Source: an uncultured Flavonifractor sp. (GTDB lineage: Bacteria > Bacillota > Clostridia > Oscillospirales > Oscillospiraceae). Taken from it: 61,637 bases of DNA. The notes below the pieces were generated by a model that was not told the origin of the DNA, searched no databases, and saw nothing but the letters and a program-made list of their open reading frames with translations. This document shows, in pieces, positions 48,138 through 57,068 of the stretch. The translations under genes were made by a program, and so were the position numbers. The stretch is from positions 1-61,637 of the forward strand of contig CAJUDT010000002.1 of assembly GCA_910585415.1 (NCBI GenBank). Reading direction: 5' to 3'. The first letter of the stretch is position 1. Each line of letters opens with the position of its first letter.

Positions 48138-50801
48138 TCACCGCTGCTGGGCCTCAATGACCGCCCGAACGGTCTGCTCCAAGACGGCCATATCAATGGG
48201 CTTGGCCGCGTGGGCGTTCATGCCGGCCTCCAGCGCGTCCCGGATATCCTCGGCAAAGGCGTTGGCGGTCATGGCGATGATGGGAATGGTCAGGGCCAGG
48301 GGGTGGCGCAGCTCCCGAATGGCCTGGGCGGCCTCATAGCCGTTCATCACCGGCATCTGCACATCCATCAGAATCAGATGGTACTGCCCCGGCGTGGACC
48401 GGGCAAAGGCCTGCACGACCTGTTCGCCGTTTTCGTACACGTCGCAGGTGGCCCCCACCATGTCCAGCAGCTCTCCCAGAATCTCCGCGTTGATTTCGTT
48501 GTCCTCGGCCACCAGGATACGCATTCCGTGGAGAATGCTCTGTTGCTCTTCGCTGTGGTCCTGGCCCGATTCCGCCGGGCTCTCGCCGCCGCCGTTGAGG
48601 ACACTGTCCACCTTCTGCCGAAAACTGGTGAGGAAGAAGGGCTTGGGCATGAAGGTATCCACCCCGGCGGACCGGGCCGCTTCCTCGATTTCCGGCCAGT
48701 CGTAGCTGGTCAGCACCAGGATGGGGGACTTGCCCTCCGTGCCGGCCCGAATGCGGCGGGCTGTCTCCACCCCGTCCATGCCGGGCATTTTCCAGTCCAT
48801 CAGGATAATATCATAGGGCTCCGCCCCGGCCTGGGCCACCCGCTCCAGGGCGCTCCTGCCGTCCAGGGTGTAGTCCACCGTCACGCCGGTGCCCTCCATG
48901 GTCAGGCGGATGTTTTGGCAGATGACCTCCTCGTCGTCCACCACCAGCATCCGGGTGATGTTGTGCTTGTACCAAAAGTCCTGGTCGATGGCCTCCTCGC
49001 CGATGTGCAGCTCCAGGTCTACGGTAAAGGTGGAGCCCTTTCCCTTCTCGCTCTCCACGGTAATGGCTCCGCCCATCAAATCTAAGAGGTTTTTTGTAAT
49101 AGCCATACCCAGGCCGGTGCCCTGAATCTTGTTGGTCACACTGTCCTCCTCCCGGGTGAAGGCCTGGAAGAGCTTTTGCTGATATTCCCGGCTCATGCCG
49201 TAGCCGTTATCCGCCACAATAAAGCGGTAATGGGCCAGCTGCTTGGCGTGCTGGGGCAGCTCCTGGACCGTCAGCGTCACCTGCCCTCCCTCGGGGGTGT
49301 ACTTGACCGCGTTTGACAGGAGGTTGAGCAAAATCTGATTGAGCCGCAGCTTATCCATCACAACATGCTCGTGCTTGAGCTCCAGGCTGTACACGTCAAA
49401 GGTGTGGCCCTTGGCCTTCATCTGGGGGCGGATGATGGCGTCGATGTTCTCAATCAGGTCCACCATGTTCTCGTTGGAGAGGTTCAGGGTGGTCTTGCCC
49501 GCCTCAATCTTGCTGATATCCAGAATGTCGTTGATGAGCCCCAGCAGGTGCTGGCTGGAGGCGGTGATTTTCCGGGTGTACTCCCGGACCTTTTCGGGGT
49601 TCTCCGCGTCCCTGGCCAGCAGGGCGGCAAAGCCGACAATGGCGTTCATGGGCGTGCGGATGTCGTGGCTCATGTTGGACAGAAAGGAGCTCTTGGCCCG
49701 GTTGGCCTCCTCGGCGATTTGGAAGGCCTGCTCGGCCGTCTCCTTGGAGCGGGCCAGCATGGCGTTGGAATCCTCCAGCCGGGCGTTGAGCTCCTCCTGC
49801 CGGCGCAGGTTGGCCTGCTCCTGGAGAAGCAGGCGGGCGCTGTTTCTCCGCCGGGTCATCGCCGCCACCGCCAGCAGGCTCAGGGCCAGCACCACCACCC
49901 CCAGTCCCACCAGGGTATACACCACCGTATTGACCATGCGCACCGTCCCGGAGGCCACAAACTCCGCCGGAGTGAGGAAGAGCAGCAGGGTATCGTAATC
50001 CTCCAGGGCGGCCAGGCAGTAATAATACTCCTTGCCGCCATACCAAAAGCTGGTGCTGACAATTCCCTCTTCCGCCAGGGCGCTGCGGATATCGGAAATG
50101 CCCTGACCCTCCATTTCCTCCAGCACCTTGACGACGTTGTAGGACTGAATGGTGTTTTCCTCGGTAATATCGTGCATCCGGGTGCCGTCGCTCTTGAGGA
50201 CATAGGTCTCGTTATGGCTGCCATAGGCCGAGCTGGCGTAGGACTGGCTCAGGGTGTGTACGTCCTTCAGGAGAATGGCGTGGGTAAAGCGGACCCCCGG
50301 CGTGCCCGTCTCCAGCGGGGTGTCCAGGGCCTGGACAAAGGCCCAGCAGCTCCCCGGATAGAGGAAGCTGTCCGAAATAAAGGCGTACCGCTCCGCCCCG
50401 CCGGAAAGCCGGTCCAGATCCGTCCAGACCCCGTGCTTTCCCTCCATGTCGTAGCAGTTCCCTCCGCTGTCCAGCAGCACCAGCTTGGAGCTGTCCCGGT
50501 CCATCCCCAAAAGCTCCTCCAGCCGGCCGATATCCGGGGCGGACGCCTGCCCGGCGGCAGCGGCCCGCTCCTCCAGAAGGCGGACCGCCGACATCAGGGT
50601 CCTCCAGTGGGCCTCCAGGGCATTGTCCAGGTTGACCCGCACCTGGGCGGTCACCTCACGGAGCTGGGCAGAGCGCTCCACATAAATCTGCTGCTGGAGG
50701 TATCCGTTAAACAAAAAGCCGCCCGCCGCCAAAACCGCCAGCAGGCAAACCGTCAGCGCCACCGGACCTGGAACCGGACGGCGCTTTTCTTTGGTTGACA
50801 T
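48138..50801 (-). CDS. Hybrid sensor histidine kinase with two receiver domains
   Basis: 887 residues. Helices at about 12-33 and 293-315 flank a 260-residue extracellular sensor of dCache-like layout. Then comes a coiled coil (about 320-370) and a HisKA domain with phospho-acceptor His379 in SNMSHDIRTPMN. The HATPase has an N box LNLLSNAVKYT, DNGYGM and GTGLGM (561-566). Two REC domains follow, with Asp669 (ILMDWKMPG) and Asp813 (ILMDVQMP). No HPt or DNA-binding output is in the gene, so a downstream partner must be elsewhere. It lies 65 bases after the solute-binding lipoprotein gene, probably in one operon. Confidence 0.93.
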   Translation of the reverse strand: MSTKEKRRPVPGPVALTVCLLAVLAAGGFLFNGYLQQQIYVERSAQLREVTAQVRVNLDNALEAHWRTLMSAVRLLEERAAAAGQASAPDIGRLEELLGMDRDSSKLVLLDSGGNCYDMEGKHGVWTDLDRLSGGAERYAFISDSFLYPGSCWAFVQALDTPLETGTPGVRFTHAILLKDVHTLSQSYASSAYGSHNETYVLKSDGTRMHDITEENTIQSYNVVKVLEEMEGQGISDIRSALAEEGIVSTSFWYGGKEYYYCLAALEDYDTLLLFLTPAEFVASGTVRMVNTVVYTLVGLGVVVLALSLLAVAAMTRRRNSARLLLQEQANLRRQEELNARLEDSNAMLARSKETAEQAFQIAEEANRAKSSFLSNMSHDIRTPMNAIVGFAALLARDAENPEKVREYTRKITASSQHLLGLINDILDISKIEAGKTTLNLSNENMVDLIENIDAIIRPQMKAKGHTFDVYSLELKHEHVVMDKLRLNQILLNLLSNAVKYTPEGGQVTLTVQELPQHAKQLAHYRFIVADNGYGMSREYQQKLFQAFTREEDSVTNKIQGTGLGMAITKNLLDLMGGAITVESEKGKGSTFTVDLELHIGEEAIDQDFWYKHNITRMLVVDDEEVICQNIRLTMEGTGVTVDYTLDGRSALERVAQAGAEPYDIILMDWKMPGMDGVETARRIRAGTEGKSPILVLTSYDWPEIEEAARSAGVDTFMPKPFFLTSFRQKVDSVLNGGGESPAESGQDHSEEQQSILHGMRILVAEDNEINAEILGELLDMVGATCDVYENGEQVVQAFARSTPGQYHLILMDVQMPVMNGYEAAQAIRELRHPLALTIPIIAMTANAFAEDIRDALEAGMNAHAAKPIDMAVLEQTVRAVIEAQQR

Positions 50802-50866
50802 ATCCTTTCACCCTCTCTTCCGGCGCGTTGACGCCAAAAAATCAGATAAATCCCGCCGCTGCGGTG

Positions 50867-52657
50867 TTATTCCCAGGGATTTCCGCCTGGGGAGACGGTC
50901 CTTTGCTCCGTCAGCCAGGTCCGCAAAAACTCCCGCACGGAGCCCGGTTCCTCCTGAATCCCATAGGTCCGGGCCGCTTCTTCGGTATACCCGTTCATGA
51001 CAAAGGCCACACGGAAGGTTGTTCCGGCCTCCAGTGTACCTCCCCCCCTGGTCACCAGGACATAGGGGAAGGGGATGCCGTCCCCGGCGGGGTCAAACCC
51101 GGCCTCAAGCAGCTCCTGTATCTGCGCGCCGGTCAGCTCCGCGATGCCGTACTTTCCATCATAGCCGGTGGTAATCGTGGCGGACACCTCCGAGCTGATT
51201 CGTCCCGCGTACAGCTTTCCGGTGACACCGGCGGAGGTTTCCACCCCGTTATGGAATCCGCCCAGGGGGATGAGCGCCGCGTCGGCGTCCACACTGCTGC
51301 CCAGGGCCTTGCCCAGGAGCACGGCAGTCTCCTCCAGGGTGAAATCGGCGGTACTCTCGCAGAAATAGAGGTCCTCAGAGCCCTCCAGATGGGCCCGCTG
51401 CAATTCGTCCATGCGGGCAATGCAGGCGGGGCCGTCCATGCCGTTCTCCCCCCGGAACCACTCCTTGAAGGCCTGCCCCATGTCGGACAGAACCTTGTCC
51501 CAGTTCTCATAGGTCATGGGAAACACCCGGCCCTCCCGCTGGGCCAGCTGGGCGTCGTAAAGTAGGGCGTCCTCCGCCATCGGGTCGTTGTCCAGCACAC
51601 CCATGACGCAGGGAGTCGTTTCGTTGATAAGGGCCGCCTGCCCCTCCGGGGAGTAGAGCAGGGACAGCAGCTCCAGCGCGTCCTCCAGCTTTTCCTCGTT
51701 CCCCGGCTCGGCCAGCCGCTTGCTCAGGCCGAAATAGTAAAAGGGGCTGTAGATGTACACATTTTTGCTGCCGTCCTCCCCGATGTAGGGCATCATGCCC
51801 AGCTCGTCGCTGGCGCCGGGGATGGTGGTATAGCTGACCGGCTGGACCACGGTGCAGAACACGGCTTTCCGGTTCCCCAGATAGTCGGCGATGAGTTCCA
51901 CACTGGTACGGTCCTCCGGGTCGGGGGTGAGCATACCCATGTCGATGTACGCCTGTACCAGCTCCATGGTTTCCTCCCAGGTCCCCTGGGCTGCGGCCTC
52001 CCCGGTCAGGAAGTCCTGCTCCCATTGGACCCCCATTGGCGTGGTAAACCAGCTGGTCTTGGCCAGACTGAGCACTGCGGTGAAGGGTCCGCCGGTGAGC
52101 ATGGTGCCCACCACGCCGGGAATCAGGCCCTCCGCCCGAATCTCGGCACACAGGGCCTCCAGCTCGCTGCGGTTGGCCGGAACCTCCCAGTCGTGCTCTT
52201 CCATCAAGGTCTTGTTGTAGTAGATGCCGTACATGGTGTTATTGACCGGCAGGAGGTAGATGCCGCCGTCAATGGAGATTTGGTCCAGAACGGCGGTGGA
52301 TACGTGGTTGATAAACTCATAGCCCGACAGGTCCAGCAGACGTTCCTTGGCCAGCTCCCGGTCCAGAACCCGGGAGGTGATAAAAATATCCGGGATATCA
52401 TCGGCCCGCATCTGCGCCCAGCTGTACCCGGTGGCGTTGCCGCCCGTGTAGGAGAGAAACTCCAGCTCAATGTCCGGGCAGGTCTGCTCCAGCAGGTCCA
52501 GAAAGGGCTTATGCTTGCTGTAGTTGCTCCAGGTACCCCAGGTCAGCGCGCCGCTGCGCTCGGAATCGGACGCCGGTCCGGCGGACGTGCAGGCGGATAA
52601 GAACAGAAAGGCCGCAAATGCCAGCGCCGCAAGACGCCGGTGTGCGTGGTGTGTCAT
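50867..52657 (-). CDS. Solute-binding lipoprotein with 5'-nucleotidase-like C-terminal domain
   Basis: 596 residues. A signal peptide with lipobox LSAC (Cys23) is followed by a family-1-type extracellular solute-binding protein (about 38-420). Its features are WGTWSNYSKHKPFLDLLEQ, DIPDIFITSR, YLLPVNNTMYGIYYNKTL and LYSPEGQAALINE. The last about 165 residues instead resemble the C-terminal domain of 5'-nucleotidases: AALIPLGGFHNGV, YGIAELTGAQIQELLEAGFD, TTFRVAFVMNGYTEEAA. No permease genes are nearby, and a hybrid kinase follows 65 bases downstream, suggesting a receptor and not a transporter subunit. Confidence 0.85.
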   Translation of the reverse strand: MTHHAHRRLAALAFAAFLFLSACTSAGPASDSERSGALTWGTWSNYSKHKPFLDLLEQTCPDIELEFLSYTGGNATGYSWAQMRADDIPDIFITSRVLDRELAKERLLDLSGYEFINHVSTAVLDQISIDGGIYLLPVNNTMYGIYYNKTLMEEHDWEVPANRSELEALCAEIRAEGLIPGVVGTMLTGGPFTAVLSLAKTSWFTTPMGVQWEQDFLTGEAAAQGTWEETMELVQAYIDMGMLTPDPEDRTSVELIADYLGNRKAVFCTVVQPVSYTTIPGASDELGMMPYIGEDGSKNVYIYSPFYYFGLSKRLAEPGNEEKLEDALELLSLLYSPEGQAALINETTPCVMGVLDNDPMAEDALLYDAQLAQREGRVFPMTYENWDKVLSDMGQAFKEWFRGENGMDGPACIARMDELQRAHLEGSEDLYFCESTADFTLEETAVLLGKALGSSVDADAALIPLGGFHNGVETSAGVTGKLYAGRISSEVSATITTGYDGKYGIAELTGAQIQELLEAGFDPAGDGIPFPYVLVTRGGGTLEAGTTFRVAFVMNGYTEEAARTYGIQEEPGSVREFLRTWLTEQRTVSPGGNPWE

Positions 52658-52833
52658 AGGGTCGTTCTCCTTTCAAGCTCAGTTCAGCGGAGGCAGAGGC
52701 CGGTTCCCCCTCCGCACACGGCCCTATTATACCAGACCGCTCCCACCAAGGAAAGTCTAATTTACACGATTCTTACATCCGCCGGCCACGGCTCCCGGCG
52801 CGGCTGTTTTTTCGGCGGCGGAGCAGAATATGG

Positions 52834-52889
52834 TTGCAATTCGTACAGAACTGTGGTACACTCAACAAGTTCACAATGTAAACGAATTG
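52834..52889 (+). promoter_or_regulatory. Promoter and inverted repeat before the MarR-like gene
   Basis: TTGCAA (52834-52839), 17 bases, TACACT (52857-52862). CAATTCGT (52837-52844) and ACGAATTG (52882-52889) form an 8-bp inverted repeat around the promoter. It could be an operator for the regulator encoded downstream or for the divergent lipoprotein-kinase operon. Confidence 0.55.
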
Positions 52890-52900
52890 GAGGGACTGCC

Positions 52901-53338
52901 ATGGACGAGGACCTGCGGGAGCGGCTGCTCAACGCATGGATTGGGCTCAACGGGTATTTGAAGGACTCCCGCGTGACCCAGGCCATGACCTACAACGAGG
53001 CCGTGACCATGAAGCTGGTGCTGGACCAGTACCGGCAGGACGGCGTGGGCCGGACCCCGGTGCAAGCCATTCTGCGCAAGACCCGTATGCTCAAAAGTCA
53101 GGTCAACCGCACCGTCAACGCCCTGTGCCGTCAGGGCTATCTCACCAAGGAGAAGGGCGGGGAGGACGCCCGGGCCCTCTTCGTCCGGCCGGTGCCGGAG
53201 CGGCTTGCGGATTTTTTGGCCGTTCACGCCCGCTCCCTGCAAATGGCCCAGACCATCATTGACGTAATCGGGGCGGAGGACGCCGCCCAGTTCGTCCGTA
53301 TCTGCCAGCGGCTTCTTGCCGCAGAACCCACCCTATAA
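52901..53338 (+). CDS. MarR-like winged-helix regulator
   Basis: About 145 residues. An N-terminal dimerisation helix is followed by a winged helix with YNEAVTMKLVLDQYR, TPVQAILRKTRMLKSQVNRTVNALCRQGYLTKEKG and DARALFVRPVPERLADFL. GGAGGG lies 6 bases before the ATG. It is divergent from the solute-binding lipoprotein/kinase operon across a 243-bp gap and could control it, or the DegV gene that follows 32 bases downstream. The ligand is unknown. Confidence 0.82.
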   Translation: MDEDLRERLLNAWIGLNGYLKDSRVTQAMTYNEAVTMKLVLDQYRQDGVGRTPVQAILRKTRMLKSQVNRTVNALCRQGYLTKEKGGEDARALFVRPVPERLADFLAVHARSLQMAQTIIDVIGAEDAAQFVRICQRLLAAEPTL

Positions 53339-53370
53339 ACCGATGTTACAAGAAAAGGAGTGTATCCGTT

Positions 53371-54225
53371 ATGGCAATCCGCATTATCACAGATTCCGCC
53401 TCCGACCTGGTCCGCCCTCAGCGGAAGGAGGTCACCGTCCTGCCCATGTCCATCACCTTCGGCGAGCGGGAGTATCAGGACGGGGTCAATCTGACCCATC
53501 GGGAGTTTTATGAGCGCCTGGTAGAGGGGGACGACCTGCCCGTCACCAGCCAAATCGGCCCCGGCCAGTTCGGGGACGCCTTCCGCGCCGCCGTGGAGGC
53601 CGGGGAGACGGTGGTAGCCGTGACCCTCTCCAGCAAGCTCTCCGGCACCTGGCAGAGCGCCTGTCTGGCGGCGGAGGAATTTCCGGGTCAGGTCTACGTG
53701 GTGGACAGCGAGAGCGCCGCCATCGGGGAAATGATTCTGGTGGAACGGGCGCTGGAGCTGCTGGACCAGGGGCTGGAGGCCATGGAGATTGCCCAGAAGC
53801 TGGACGGGGAAAAGAAGGACGTGCGTCTGGTGGCCCTGCTGGACACCCTGGAGTATCTGAAGCGGGGCGGGCGGATTTCCCCCTCCATCGCCCTGGTGGG
53901 CGGGCTTTTGTCCATTAAGCCGGTTATCGCCGTGGAGCGGGGAGAGGTGGTTCTGCTGGGCAAGGCCAGGGGGTCCAAGAACGGCAACAACCTGCTCATG
54001 GGCGAGATTCAAAAGACCGCGGGCATCGACTTTGCCCGGCCCTACCGCCTGGGCTACACCGGACTCAGCGACAGCCTCCTGCAAAAGTACATCGCGGACA
54101 GCCGCGCCCTCTGGGCGGAACACGCGGACCAGCTGCCCATCTGCACCGTGGGCGGCACCATCGGCGCCCATGTGGGCCCCGGCGCGGTGGCGGTGGCCTT
54201 CTTCTGCAAGAGCGCCAAACACTAA
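53371..54225 (+). CDS. DegV family fatty-acid-binding protein
   Basis: 284 residues. MAIRIITDSASDLV opens the fold. TSQIGPGQFGDAF and VTLSSKLSGTWQSA line the fatty-acid pocket, and RLVALLDTLEYLKRGGRIS with LLSIKPVIAVERGEVV marks the second half. DegV/FakB proteins hand fatty acids to the FakA kinase for phospholipid synthesis; no fakA is here, so whether it acts as FakB is open. AAAAGGAG precedes the ATG; it may be co-transcribed with the MarR-like gene. Confidence 0.93.
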   Translation: MAIRIITDSASDLVRPQRKEVTVLPMSITFGEREYQDGVNLTHREFYERLVEGDDLPVTSQIGPGQFGDAFRAAVEAGETVVAVTLSSKLSGTWQSACLAAEEFPGQVYVVDSESAAIGEMILVERALELLDQGLEAMEIAQKLDGEKKDVRLVALLDTLEYLKRGGRISPSIALVGGLLSIKPVIAVERGEVVLLGKARGSKNGNNLLMGEIQKTAGIDFARPYRLGYTGLSDSLLQKYIADSRALWAEHADQLPICTVGGTIGAHVGPGAVAVAFFCKSAKH

Positions 54226-54274
54226 CATATAAACCCCCTTTTCGAGGATATGGATTTGCGCGGCATTTGCCCCA

Positions 54275-54303
54275 TTTACATATCCTCGAACACGTGTTAG
54301 AAT
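54275..54303 (+). promoter_or_regulatory. rarA promoter with LexA (SOS) box
   Basis: TTTACA (54275-54280), 17 bases, TAGAAT (54298-54303). CGAACACGTGTTAG (54287-54300) lies in the spacer and matches the Gram-positive LexA site CGAACRNRYGTTYG at 13 of 14 positions. A longer dyad, TTCGAGGATATG (54241-54252) facing CATATCCTCGAA (54279-54290), overlaps the -35 and may end the degV transcript or bind a second factor. Confidence 0.75.
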
Positions 54304-54339
54304 AGAGGCACCCGACTACGCAAGCAAGGAGCGAGTGTC

Positions 54340-55614
54340 ATGTCCTACCGCCCTCTAGCCGACGAAATCCGCCCCCAGTCCCTGGACGAGGTCATGGGGC
54401 AAACCCATATCCTGGGGAAGGACGGCCTTTTGCGCCGCATCATTGACGGCGGCAGCATCCCCAATCTGGTCTTTTACGGCCCCTCCGGCACGGGAAAAAC
54501 CACGGTGGCCAACATCATCGCCAAACGCACCGACCGGCCCCTCCACCGGCTCAACGCCACCACCGCCTCCATCGCGGACATCAAGGACGTGGTGGGGCAG
54601 ATCGGCACCATGCTGGCCCCCAACGGGGTGCTGCTCTACCTGGACGAGATTCAGTATTTTAACAAGAAGCAGCAGCAATCCCTGCTGGAGTTCATGGAGA
54701 ACGGCGGCCTGACCCTCATTGCCTCCACCACGGAGAACCCCTATTTTTACGTGTATAACGCCGTTCTCAGCCGGGCCAGTGTCTTTGAGTTCAAGCCCCT
54801 GTCGGCCCAGGATGTGCGCCCGGCCGTCGAGCGGGGCATCCGCCTCATGGGGGAGCGGCTGGAGGCCCAGGCGGACTGCGAGGCGGGGGTGGTGGACCAC
54901 ATCGCCGCCGCCTGCGGAGGAGACGTGCGCAAGGCCATGAACGCCGTAGAGCTGCTCCTCCACTCCGCCCGCCGGCGGGGGGATGTGCTGACAATCACCC
55001 TGGCCGACGCCCAGACCGCCGCCCAGCGCTCCGCCATGCGGTACGACCGGGCGGGGGACGACCATTACGACATCGCCTCCGCCCTGATGAAGTCCCTGCG
55101 GGGCTCCGACCCCGATGCCGCCCTGCACTACCTGGCCCGCCTGCTGGAGGCGGGGGACATGCTCACCGCCATCCGCAGAATTTTGTGCTCCGCCAGCGAA
55201 GATATCGGCATGGCCTATCCTCAGGCGGCGCTCATTGTCAAGGCCTGTGTGGACAACGCCCTACAGCTGGGCCTGCCGGAGGCCCAGCTTCCTCTAGCAC
55301 AGGCAGTCATCCTCCTGGCCACCGCGCCCAAGTCCAATTCCGTGTGCGCAGCCATCCATGCCGCCTGGGCCGACGTGAAGGCGGGCAAGACCGGGGACTA
55401 TCCCCGGCACCTTCAGAACGTCCACGCGGATTCGGCGGGGCTGGAGCGGGAGCAGGGGTACCTCTATCCCCACGATTTCCCCGGCCACTGGGTACCACAG
55501 CAGTACCTCCCCGACGCCCTGGCGGGCGCCCAATACTACCACTTTGGGGACAACAAGAGCGAGCAGGCCGCCAAGCGCTATTGGGACGAGCTCAAAAGCG
55601 GAAGGGGGGAATAG
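54340..55614 (+). CDS. rarA: Replication-associated recombination protein RarA (MgsA)
   Basis: 424 residues. The AAA+ core has LADEIRPQSLDEVMGQ, Walker A GPSGTGKT (47-54), Walker B LLYLDEI and the sensor segment LIASTTENPYF. The C-terminal part has DHYDIASALMKSLRGSDPDAAL and RRILCSASEDIGMAYPQA, which mediates tetramer formation and SSB contact. It acts at stalled replication forks. The LexA box in its promoter suggests SOS induction. The next gene starts 2 bases after its stop, although they are functionally unrelated. Confidence 0.95.
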   Translation: MSYRPLADEIRPQSLDEVMGQTHILGKDGLLRRIIDGGSIPNLVFYGPSGTGKTTVANIIAKRTDRPLHRLNATTASIADIKDVVGQIGTMLAPNGVLLYLDEIQYFNKKQQQSLLEFMENGGLTLIASTTENPYFYVYNAVLSRASVFEFKPLSAQDVRPAVERGIRLMGERLEAQADCEAGVVDHIAAACGGDVRKAMNAVELLLHSARRRGDVLTITLADAQTAAQRSAMRYDRAGDDHYDIASALMKSLRGSDPDAALHYLARLLEAGDMLTAIRRILCSASEDIGMAYPQAALIVKACVDNALQLGLPEAQLPLAQAVILLATAPKSNSVCAAIHAAWADVKAGKTGDYPRHLQNVHADSAGLEREQGYLYPHDFPGHWVPQQYLPDALAGAQYYHFGDNKSEQAAKRYWDELKSGRGE

Positions 55615-55616
55615 CA

Positions 55617-57056
55617 ATGCTGTTTCTCTCCGGGCGCTTCTTCCTCTTCTGGCCGGTGACGGCGCTGGGGTATCATCTGGTCCCCCGGCGCTGGAAGGCC
55701 GGTTGGCTGCTGGCGGCAAGCTGGTTCTTCTACCTGTGCGCCGGAGCGGCATACTTCCCCGTTCTGCTCTTCGTCGTCCTCTCGTCCTATGCCGCCGGGC
55801 GGCTTTTGGAGCGGAGGCCCCGGCGGGGCCTTTTGGCGCTGGCGGTGCTCCTTCCGGCGGGGCTTCTGTTCGTGCTGAAATATCTCACCTTCGCCCTGGA
55901 GCTGGCTGCGGCGGGACTGGCGGCGCTGGGGCTGACGGTTTCCTCGCCCGCTCTGAAGCTCCTGCTTCCGGCGGGGCTGTCCTTTTATGTATTCCAGGCC
56001 GTGGGCTATGTCATCGACGTATACCGGGGGGACCAGCGCGCCCAGCGGAGCTTCCTCCGCCACGCCCTGTTCCTCTCCTTCTTTCCCCAGCTTCTCTCCG
56101 GGCCCATTGCCCGCTCCGCCCAGCTGCGCCCCCAGCTGGAATCCCCGCCGTCCGTCACCTGGGACAGCCTGCGGGGCGGGGCGTTTCGGTTTTTATGGGG
56201 GGCCTTCAAAAAACTGGTCATTGCCGACCGGCTGGCCCTGCTGGTGAACACCGTCTTTGCCGCCCCGGCGAATTTTGGGCGGCTCCAGGTCATAGGGGCG
56301 GCGGTGGCCTTCTCCCTGCAAATCTACTGCGATTTCTCCGCCTATTCGGACATGGCCCTGGGGAGTGCGCAGACCATGGGCTTTACCCTGACGGAAAATT
56401 TCCGCCAGCCCTATTTTTCCAAAAGCATCCAGGAATTTTGGCGGCGGTGGCACATCTCCCTGTCCAGCTGGTTCCGGGACTACCTGTACATACCCTTGGG
56501 GGGCTCCCGCCGGGGGCGGGTGCGGAAATATGTCAATTTGCTGGTGGTCTTTGCCGTCAGCGGCCTGTGGCACGGGGCGGCGCTGACCTTTCTGGTGTGG
56601 GGCCTGCTCAACGGCGGGTATCAGGTACTCGGCGCCCTCACGGCCCCGGCCCGGATGCGCCTGCGGCAGGCCGTGGGGCTCCGGGAGGACGGGCGGCTGA
56701 CGGCGCTGCTTCAGATGGGCTGTACCTTTCTGCTGTCCACCCTTGCCTGGGTGTTTTTCCAGGCGTCCTCCCTGTCCCTGGCGGGGCAGGTTTTTGCCCG
56801 GATGGTGCAGGGGCCCCTGTGGGTCTACGCCAGCGCGGGGGTGGACCGCTGGGATTTCCTGGCGGCGGCGGGAGCTCTGGCCCTCCTGCTGGCGGTGGAC
56901 TGGGCGGAGCAGACGCAGCCCCTTTCCCAGCGGTGGCTGAAGGCGCGGGGACCGGTCCGGTGGGCCTCCGCCCTGGCGCTGCTGCTGGCTACGGCGGTTT
57001 TCGGGTGCTACGGCCCCGGCTATGACGCTCAATCCTTCATCTATTTTCAATTTTAA
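55617..57056 (+). CDS. MBOAT-family O-acyltransferase (AlgI/DltB/PatA-like)
   Basis: About 479 residues with roughly 11-12 membrane helices. Hallmarks are LLPAGLSFYVFQAVGYVIDVYRG, FFPQLLSGPIAR, FWRRWHISLSSWFRDYLYIPLGG (first conserved His) and VSGLWHGAALTFLVWG (catalytic His). It moves acyl groups, usually acetyl, across the membrane onto an extracellular polymer. AAGGGGGGAATAGCA leads into ATG 55617, overlapping the rarA end. It is paired with the SGNH protein 12 bases downstream. Confidence 0.94.
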   Translation: MLFLSGRFFLFWPVTALGYHLVPRRWKAGWLLAASWFFYLCAGAAYFPVLLFVVLSSYAAGRLLERRPRRGLLALAVLLPAGLLFVLKYLTFALELAAAGLAALGLTVSSPALKLLLPAGLSFYVFQAVGYVIDVYRGDQRAQRSFLRHALFLSFFPQLLSGPIARSAQLRPQLESPPSVTWDSLRGGAFRFLWGAFKKLVIADRLALLVNTVFAAPANFGRLQVIGAAVAFSLQIYCDFSAYSDMALGSAQTMGFTLTENFRQPYFSKSIQEFWRRWHISLSSWFRDYLYIPLGGSRRGRVRKYVNLLVVFAVSGLWHGAALTFLVWGLLNGGYQVLGALTAPARMRLRQAVGLREDGRLTALLQMGCTFLLSTLAWVFFQASSLSLAGQVFARMVQGPLWVYASAGVDRWDFLAAAGALALLLAVDWAEQTQPLSQRWLKARGPVRWASALALLLATAVFGCYGPGYDAQSFIYFQF

Positions 57057-57068
57057 GGGGGGAGCGGC

